Source: a virus
Length of the DNA: 20,550 nucleotides
Reading direction: 5' to 3' (one strand)
Virus record (IMG/VR): IMGVR_UViG_3300021963_000805
Location: 1 to 20,550 of that record
The notes below the pieces were generated by a model. That model saw only the letters and a program-made list of their open reading frames with translations, was not told the origin of the DNA and made no database searches. The translations under genes were made by a program, and so were the position numbers. Below are positions 14,866-20,550 of the stretch, piece after piece. How positions within the stretch are numbered: position 1 is the stretch's first letter; each line of letters starts with the position of its first letter.

Positions 14866-17800
14866 TTAATAAAGTTGTACTAAATTGCCATATTGATCAT
14901 ACCAACCAGCATTTTCGCCTGGTGGGAACAATAACGTCAAGGTTTGTTCAGTCTGAACCGAAGTTTCTTCAACAGGTTCTGTTGTTGTTACTGTTGGTTG
15001 AGATGATACTTGATAATCTGAACCTTTCACTATTCTTATGGTTTTTGATGCTTGTGAGTTTGGCGCAGTAAGTGTGCAAACTTTATCACCAGCAAGATTA
15101 TTTAGTAGACTTTGTGCATAAGAATAATCAGTGGTTTGTTCTGGTGTACCGGCATCATAATAGAATGTGAAACTTATTTGTCCACTTGCATCAGTCACAA
15201 GAGCGTCACCTTGATTTTTACCAAAAGGTTGGCATCTTGAAGATAAGTCAGCACCATCAAAATAGAAAGTGTGTTCTGTTAATGGTTTCAATCCAGTTGC
15301 AGTAAATGTGAAAGACTGAGAAGCAGAGAAATAGTAATTTGTTTCTTGCTGAGTTCCCTCTAGATAATAACCATTATATCCGCCGTAATATCCATAATAA
15401 TCTGTTGTTGTTACAAAATAATCTGCGGCTCCACCCTGGAATGAATATCCATAATCGTAGTTATTGTATCCATAATATGCGTAAGTATAATATGTTAGTG
15501 TAGAAGATGTAGTCTCTAGAGTAAAGGTATCGGGATTACTTGTTAGAATACCCACGAAAGGAACCGGCGTTGGAGGATCAATTGGTTTTCCACAATCCGG
15601 ACTATTTTGTGTAACTACTTCATATTCTCCGCCACTGCCATTAGCATATACATCATGCTTATCATAAATTGAACCGCAATATGTGCGAAGATATGTTCCA
15701 TAAGGAGGATATGTTGTTCCGCCGCCGCAAGTAGGACTATTTGCTTCATGTAATTCATCATAACTTCCACCATTACCATCAGCGAGAGTGTAATATAAAT
15801 CATTGCCTAAACAATATTGTGTAATATAAGTTCCACGAGCAGGATATGTTATGACTGGCCCGCTTGTGGCAACAAGTTGACTTGTTATAGTGTGCTGACC
15901 GTATGGTAAACTTAGTAGTTTGCCTGTAGCATTTTCAGTATTGGCAAATTTAAATTCAAAGTTACAGAAATATTGTTTTGCTACAACTTCATTATTGATA
16001 ATTGATGCGTTGTATTCTGGATTTAATATGTCAGAATAGAATGACGTTTTGAAATCGTCAGCAAAGAATCCATATTTAAATCTATTAATACCAGGATCAA
16101 GAGAAGAAGGAATAGTTAAATCTTTTATTTGTGTTTCTAGTTGTGTTAGAGCAGCCTGCTTTTCGAGCATAGCAATTCTCTTTTCAAGAGTTTGAATATC
16201 CTGCATTGAATAACGTCTTGCCTGATAATTTTTAATATTATCAGAATTTAGTAGAGGTATAGCAATTTCGTGGTTAGCATCTCTTTGAACAGAGAACTTT
16301 TCGTTGGCAATACCCTTATCTAGAATTGTAACAAGATTTGTAGATTTCTGCTGAGGAATATTTGGATAAGGTGGAATATACAGTAGATTAATAGTCATTG
16401 TATCTGCTGGTTGTGCAGGAGCATTTAGAGTGTCAGCGTTACTTGGTTTACCCTTAACGTCATAAATTCTACCAGTCTTATCAATTACAATTCTGTCAAC
16501 GCGACCTAGATAGTGTGATAGATCAGAAATAAATCTGCTATCAGGAACTGGAAATCCAACTTCGGCAAGAGTGTTGCTCGCGCCGAATCTATTGTTTGCG
16601 TCTAGGGCGGCAGGATTTGTTGTAGAGATATTCACGTTTGCTGCTGTTGTATTTGCTGTAGCAACAACTCTTGGTCTAAAGTCTACGCTGTCAATGAGAT
16701 CAATGTATTTTCCTGACGTTGTGTAAAGTTCAGGAATTTCATTTGTATTGATATCGCCGCCTGTTTTTGTTGAGTTCAATTGTGAATATGTTTTTGTATC
16801 ATCAATAGAATATGAATCAATTGTAAAGAAGCCTGGAGTTGAATTGGTAAAGTGATCAAACACTACAATTAGACCTTCGTTATTCGCTAATGCTAGGTTT
16901 GATCTTGGCTTCTTATAAAGATATCCATAATCATAGTAATCTAGATTTTGATTGTGATCAATATAGAAGTCGTTTGTAACATCAATAAATGTTGAGTTTG
17001 TATAAGTTGAAGTATTAGCGGCGAGAATGGCTGTATTAACTGCCTTTCTTACGGATTTCAATCTAAAGATATCAGGTACACCCAAGCACCATGGACCAAC
17101 AGTGTTATTACCACTAGCGTTATTAGCAATATTAATTTTTACTGTAGTATCTCTGTTAGAAGTCTTTACTGATGGTGTAGCATTAACAACAAGAATATTT
17201 GTTGAAATAGCATATTCAACATTTGCACTTAATGTTTCATTTAAATCAATTGTCAATAATTGACCAGAAGAATCAATATTAGCAGAAACACCATGGGAAG
17301 ATAGAGAAACGTATGCGTCTTCTGGGAAATATTTTACGATTTTTGTAGAAGCATTTGCTACTGTAGTGTTTGAATTTACTATGATTAAAGTATTATTAAC
17401 AACAGAATCTACTCTACGAATTTGTTGTGTGATGGTATTGCTAAAGATTTTTACATAATCGCCAGCAACAAGATCAGAAACAAATGTTGTTGATGAACCA
17501 ATAATCCAGTTATTGCCAGAAGCAGCAACGGCAACAGTCCCGGTAAGATTAGCCGCGGCCTGAGCGTTTGCGGTAAATGTTAAATCGAAATCTAAAAGTT
17601 GTGATCCAGAAAGAGCGGCATTTGCTGTGTATTGGAAATATTCATCGCCAGAAAGAGAAACTTCAATAGTACCAGAAGTATTTCCAGTCTTTATCGTTCT
17701 ATATGAATAAGCAATATTTGCTGTTGTGTGTGTTGCTTTTGAACCAATATCAAAGATCATTGCTGATCCAGAAGTATTAGCAACAGAGGCGATATACTCA

Positions 17801-19749
17801 TTAGTTGCAGGATCTACGCTAAGAACAGTATCAGCAATACCAGTATAAGTTGCGTTTGTATAACGAATAGATTTTACGCTTCTGAAATTGTAACCAGTGT
17901 ACATGTTGATATCATATAGATACATACGATATACTGCTGATGGAGTACCAGGAACACCGTAATCTAGAACTAATGATCTAATTCTTGCTGTACCAATTGC
18001 TGTACCAACGGCAGTTAGATCGTTTGTTGTAAAGTCGGCTGTTGTAGTTAGATACTCTTTCGCTGTATCATATAGTGTAACTAGATCACCTAGAGTAAAG
18101 TCAAATGTTCCGCCTAGTTCATCAACAAGAACATAGTTGCCATAAGCAAGATTGATTGTTGCTGAATTGACTGTAGTATCATCAATACCTTGATCAATTA
18201 CAAGAGAATAATTTTTGGTGGTCTTTACTTTATAGCCAGAAACATAACCTTCGCCAGGATCAATCGTAACTCTGAAAGATCCGCTTTCGTCTATAGTGTT
18301 TGCAGCAGTTTTGGTTGTAAGCATAAAGTTATCAAGAACATAGTCACCAGCAGAATCATAAGTTCTCTGAGCCATCTTGTCGCCAATTTTACTATATTGT
18401 GTTTCTTGATTCTGTAGATATGGCTGACCAAGAGAGAATTGTGTGATTGTAAAGAAGTCTGTATTGCCTAAAGCGTCAGCAGCAGAGATAACAGTAAGTT
18501 CTGGTGTGAGTTTTAGACGATCAGCACCAGGAGCCTGATAGTTTAGAGAACCACTGGCATTATCTAATAAAGTGTTATCAATATTGCTATTAATAATTTC
18601 TTCTGAGGTGCTGAAACCAACAGCGATTTCATCTGGCTTATTTGTATACTTTGATACAATGGTTGTCTGAGGATTTACAAATAAGAAATAACCCTTCTGA
18701 TAGATCACACCTTCAGAAACGCCAAAAGCAAAACCAGAACCAGTTGGAGGTGTTGCACCAGATAGAGTGTTATTTGCTACTGTTAATGTTGTTAGATAGT
18801 TCTGCGCCGTTAGATTGATCGCGGCAGGAGCAACGTTAGCGGTGGTATTTGACGTTTTGATAGTGGCATAAGGAGGAATGATATATCCATCACCTTGTGT
18901 TATCATTAGAACGTCTTTAATTTTACCAACGCCGTCTGTAACTGGTGTTGCTGTTGCTCCAGAACCAATAATTGATGTAACTCCAGCCGAGACAGTATTG
19001 TTAATTAACACAGTATTGCCTGTGGTAAATGTCCATGATGTGGAATTGATTGAAGTGTTTGTTAGAGAGTTAGCATATGGACGAACTGAAATTAGATTTG
19101 CGCCAGAGACAGCGGTTGTATTAATAGAAACAACAACGCCGTTGGCTTTTGATACTGGATCGTTGATGGTATCACCAACGTTAATTGAGTGATTAAGTGT
19201 CATGGCAGACATGAACACAATAGAGTCAGAATTACTAAAGCCTTGACCAGTGCCGCCAACAGGAACAACTACCTTGAAGATAGAATTGTTTGCATCATAT
19301 AGAGTAAGAACGTCATCTGCTGAATATGCATTGGCATTATATGTTGTACCAGAGTTTAGATATTTCACAAAAAGAGTATTCAAATCTGGCGATAATGACT
19401 CGTATCCAGTCTTTACTTCTAGAACTTGTGAAACAAGATTTGCACCATTTTTTGCGAATAAACCAGTATAGTTACCCATAGCCACTGGCTGAAGGTCGCC
19501 CTGTAAGTCTCTGATCTTTACATAAGGATAGTTTGTATAATACTGAAAGTTACATCCATTGATAATAGTTCCCTTTGTGAAAATATTATCACCAAAGCGT
19601 TCAATCTGATTCTGTAGAATTGTCTGTAGTTGGTTTAGTTCCCTGGTTTGTACGGCAACCGAAGGCTTAAATAGGATTTTGTTGTAATTCTTTGACTCCT
19701 TGAAGTCATCAAAATATGGAGCAACGCTAAGATCAGTTTGAATTGACAT
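14866..19749 (-). CDS. DUF4815-type giant baseplate/tail fibre protein (1627 aa)
   Basis: The N-terminus (LSVAPYFDDFKESKNYNKIL, then VQTRELNQLQTILQNQIERF) is the signature of DUF4815, found in T4-like phages of marine and soil bacteria. VDFRPRV and a coiled coil around residues 1175-1200 (YSMQDIQTLEKRIAMLEKQA) followed by RFKYGFFADDF are further family landmarks. A GTV...GSSTTF beta module lies near 735-810. Residues about 1302-1342 and 1347-1388 are two copies of a Cys/Gly motif (GTY-x-x-x-YC ... GGxY ... NSPxCG) known from phage fibres. About 1417-1465 is extremely Tyr-rich. The C-terminus returns to a family-like domain (HTFYFDGADLSSRC, SGQISFTFYYD). ATG at 19749 follows AGAGGA, which overlaps the gp8-like gene's stop region. 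It probably occupies the gp9/gp10 position in the baseplate. Confidence 0.9.
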   Translation of the reverse strand: MSIQTDLSVAPYFDDFKESKNYNKILFKPSVAVQTRELNQLQTILQNQIERFGDNIFTKGTIINGCNFQYYTNYPYVKIRDLQGDLQPVAMGNYTGLFAKNGANLVSQVLEVKTGYESLSPDLNTLFVKYLNSGTTYNANAYSADDVLTLYDANNSIFKVVVPVGGTGQGFSNSDSIVFMSAMTLNHSINVGDTINDPVSKANGVVVSINTTAVSGANLISVRPYANSLTNTSINSTSWTFTTGNTVLINNTVSAGVTSIIGSGATATPVTDGVGKIKDVLMITQGDGYIIPPYATIKTSNTTANVAPAAINLTAQNYLTTLTVANNTLSGATPPTGSGFAFGVSEGVIYQKGYFLFVNPQTTIVSKYTNKPDEIAVGFSTSEEIINSNIDNTLLDNASGSLNYQAPGADRLKLTPELTVISAADALGNTDFFTITQFSLGQPYLQNQETQYSKIGDKMAQRTYDSAGDYVLDNFMLTTKTAANTIDESGSFRVTIDPGEGYVSGYKVKTTKNYSLVIDQGIDDTTVNSATINLAYGNYVLVDELGGTFDFTLGDLVTLYDTAKEYLTTTADFTTNDLTAVGTAIGTARIRSLVLDYGVPGTPSAVYRMYLYDINMYTGYNFRSVKSIRYTNATYTGIADTVLSVDPATNEYIASVANTSGSAMIFDIGSKATHTTANIAYSYRTIKTGNTSGTIEVSLSGDEYFQYTANAALSGSQLLDFDLTFTANAQAAANLTGTVAVAASGNNWIIGSSTTFVSDLVAGDYVKIFSNTITQQIRRVDSVVNNTLIIVNSNTTVANASTKIVKYFPEDAYVSLSSHGVSANIDSSGQLLTIDLNETLSANVEYAISTNILVVNATPSVKTSNRDTTVKINIANNASGNNTVGPWCLGVPDIFRLKSVRKAVNTAILAANTSTYTNSTFIDVTNDFYIDHNQNLDYYDYGYLYKKPRSNLALANNEGLIVVFDHFTNSTPGFFTIDSYSIDDTKTYSQLNSTKTGGDINTNEIPELYTTSGKYIDLIDSVDFRPRVVATANTTAANVNISTTNPAALDANNRFGASNTLAEVGFPVPDSRFISDLSHYLGRVDRIVIDKTGRIYDVKGKPSNADTLNAPAQPADTMTINLLYIPPYPNIPQQKSTNLVTILDKGIANEKFSVQRDANHEIAIPLLNSDNIKNYQARRYSMQDIQTLEKRIAMLEKQAALTQLETQIKDLTIPSSLDPGINRFKYGFFADDFKTSFYSDILNPEYNASIINNEVVAKQYFCNFEFKFANTENATGKLLSLPYGQHTITSQLVATSGPVITYPARGTYITQYCLGNDLYYTLADGNGGSYDELHEANSPTCGGGTTYPPYGTYLRTYCGSIYDKHDVYANGSGGEYEVVTQNSPDCGKPIDPPTPVPFVGILTSNPDTFTLETTSSTLTYYTYAYYGYNNYDYGYSFQGGAADYFVTTTDYYGYYGGYNGYYLEGTQQETNYYFSASQSFTFTATGLKPLTEHTFYFDGADLSSRCQPFGKNQGDALVTDASGQISFTFYYDAGTPEQTTDYSYAQSLLNNLAGDKVCTLTAPNSQASKTIRIVKGSDYQVSSQPTVTTTEPVEETSVQTEQTLTLLFPPGENAGWYDQYGNLVQLY
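15590..15846 (-). repeat. Two-copy Cys/Gly fibre motif in the DUF4815 protein
   Basis: The two ~42-residue copies share YP-x-x-GTY, then YC, a middle Asp-rich segment, a GGxY and a final NSPxCG. Each has two cysteines, so each may be a small disulfide or metal-stabilised surface domain. They are homologous in protein, not identical in DNA. Confidence 0.8.
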
Positions 19750-19759
19750 TTAAATCCTC

Positions 19760-20550
19760 TTAAAACTCTAATATTAACTTAATAGTTTCAGACTGTGTGT
19801 TTGATCTGTTTACAGCATCAAAATTCTCAAGGTACAGAATGTCGCCACTTTGCATAACTAAATCTGGTTCATAACTTGTATTTATATTGAAAATAGCACC
19901 ACTTGAATTGCCCGTAAGAGTATTTGAAGAATACAACGGACCTAATTTTTCAGAAAGATATACAGTATTGCCGGAAGAATTGTTTGAGTGGAAGACAGCA
20001 TTTGCTATCGCAACATTTGCTTGATATACGGTTTCATGCTCTGTGAATTTTGTTGCCGTAACATAAGTGCCTTCATATCTGTATAGTTGAGAAAAGGTAT
20101 CAAATTGTTTAGCAACTCCATTATTAATAATAGTGTCCACTTGAGCGTTTGCAGAAGATGTATTACCCACAATAGTATATCCTGTTGTAAAGAATCCAAC
20201 AGTATTTGATACTTTAACTGTTCCTACTCCAATATTTTCTACTATTCCATAAGCAGTTTTACCTGAATATGTCTGACTTACGCTTTCTCCCACTTGAAAA
20301 GTACCATTTTCGCTAGATATATTAAACACAACATTAGCAAACATTGGATCTCTAAGGATACCGACTGTTCTATAATCGCCGTCTGTTGTTATTGTATTGC
20401 TTTGACTATTAGCAAATGTGGTTGTTACCCCTACTCTAGAGCAGAATAGTTCTGATAGGGGATCAGAACCATGTCCTCCACGAGGTGAGGCTATAACTCT
20501 TAGTGTAGCAGTATTAGATACGCCGACTTGATTAGCAGCGAAAACATAAG
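19760..20550 (-). CDS. 8: T4 gp8-like baseplate wedge protein, C-terminal 262 residues (5' end beyond window)
   Basis: The frame is open from the right edge; the first visible residues are YVFAANQVGV. ASPRGGHGSDPLSELFCSRV followed by TTDGDYRTVGILRDP matches the conserved block of gp8-like baseplate wedge proteins in T4-like phages (GGHG-x-D ... EL ... DYR-x-x-G-x-L-x-x-P). An internal Met at 20344 is not the start, because this block lies upstream of it in frame. In T4, gp8 dimers link the gp10 arms to the gp6/gp7 wedge core. The rest of this chain is beta-rich. It is followed after 10 nt by the DUF4815 gene, as expected for the gp8-gp9-gp10 order. A TATAAATA octamer inside the gene (19886-19879) may or may not act as a promoter for that gene. 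Confidence 0.83.
   Translation of the reverse strand, partial: YVFAANQVGVSNTATLRVIASPRGGHGSDPLSELFCSRVGVTTTFANSQSNTITTDGDYRTVGILRDPMFANVVFNISSENGTFQVGESVSQTYSGKTAYGIVENIGVGTVKVSNTVGFFTTGYTIVGNTSSANAQVDTIINNGVAKQFDTFSQLYRYEGTYVTATKFTEHETVYQANVAIANAVFHSNNSSGNTVYLSEKLGPLYSSNTLTGNSSGAIFNINTSYEPDLVMQSGDILYLENFDAVNRSNTQSETIKLILEF

Noticed and set aside
19879-19886. TATAAATA on the minus strand inside the gp8-like gene
   Set aside because: It lies in coding sequence about 130 nt before the DUF4815 start; about two such octamers per strand are expected by chance, so I did not list it as a promoter.
20342-20344. Internal Met as the start of the rightmost gene
   Set aside because: The frame is open to the window edge and the conserved gp8-like block lies upstream of this Met.

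Overview
This window is a piece of the tail/baseplate module of a large tailed phage, most likely a T4-like (contractile-tailed) virus of aquatic origin. The evidence is the C-terminal part of a T4 gp8-like baseplate wedge protein at the right edge, a DUF4815-type giant structural protein next to it, a long collagen-like (Gly-X-Y) tail fibre, T4 late-promoter octamers (TATAAATA) in the gaps upstream of minus-strand structural genes, AT-rich DNA, and almost no intergenic space. The host cannot be read from the sequence.

Layout. From right to left, the minus strand carries the gp8-like protein (partial), a 1627-aa DUF4815 protein, a 691-aa companion, a 79-aa coiled-coil protein, a 190-aa fibre/baseplate protein, a 113-aa BppU-like protein and a 69-aa protein. 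Starts and stops touch or overlap (TAATG, an 11-nt overlap) or are separated by gaps of 10 to 31 nt. After an interruption the minus strand resumes with the 1762-aa collagen-like fibre, a 479-aa protein made mostly of Tyr-Asn octapeptide repeats, a 247-aa unknown protein and a sulfotransferase cut off by the left edge.

The interruption (about 8.0-11.4 kb) is a plus-strand three-gene operon: a fused GT4-GT2 glycosyltransferase, a small GT-A glycosyltransferase and an FkbM-type methyltransferase, coupled by 1-nt and 4-nt overlaps. It meets the structural operon tail to tail in a shared TTAG. With the sulfotransferase at the left edge it forms a glycan synthesis and decoration set. Its target could be host surface glycan or the virion itself, for example the Thr-rich collagen fibre beside it.

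Regulation. The 122-nt divergent gap between fibre and operon holds a near-consensus extended sigma70 promoter reading right (TTGACA, 17 nt, TGT, TATTAT). A consensus T4 late promoter reading left overlaps its -10. A perfect 16-bp palindrome lies between them. The sequence therefore suggests that the glycan operon uses host-type (early) transcription and the fibre operon late transcription. No gap exceeds 122 nt, and I saw no tRNA, CRISPR, insertion sequence or integrase. The repeat-rich stretches are coding arrays inside the two fibre/adhesin genes.
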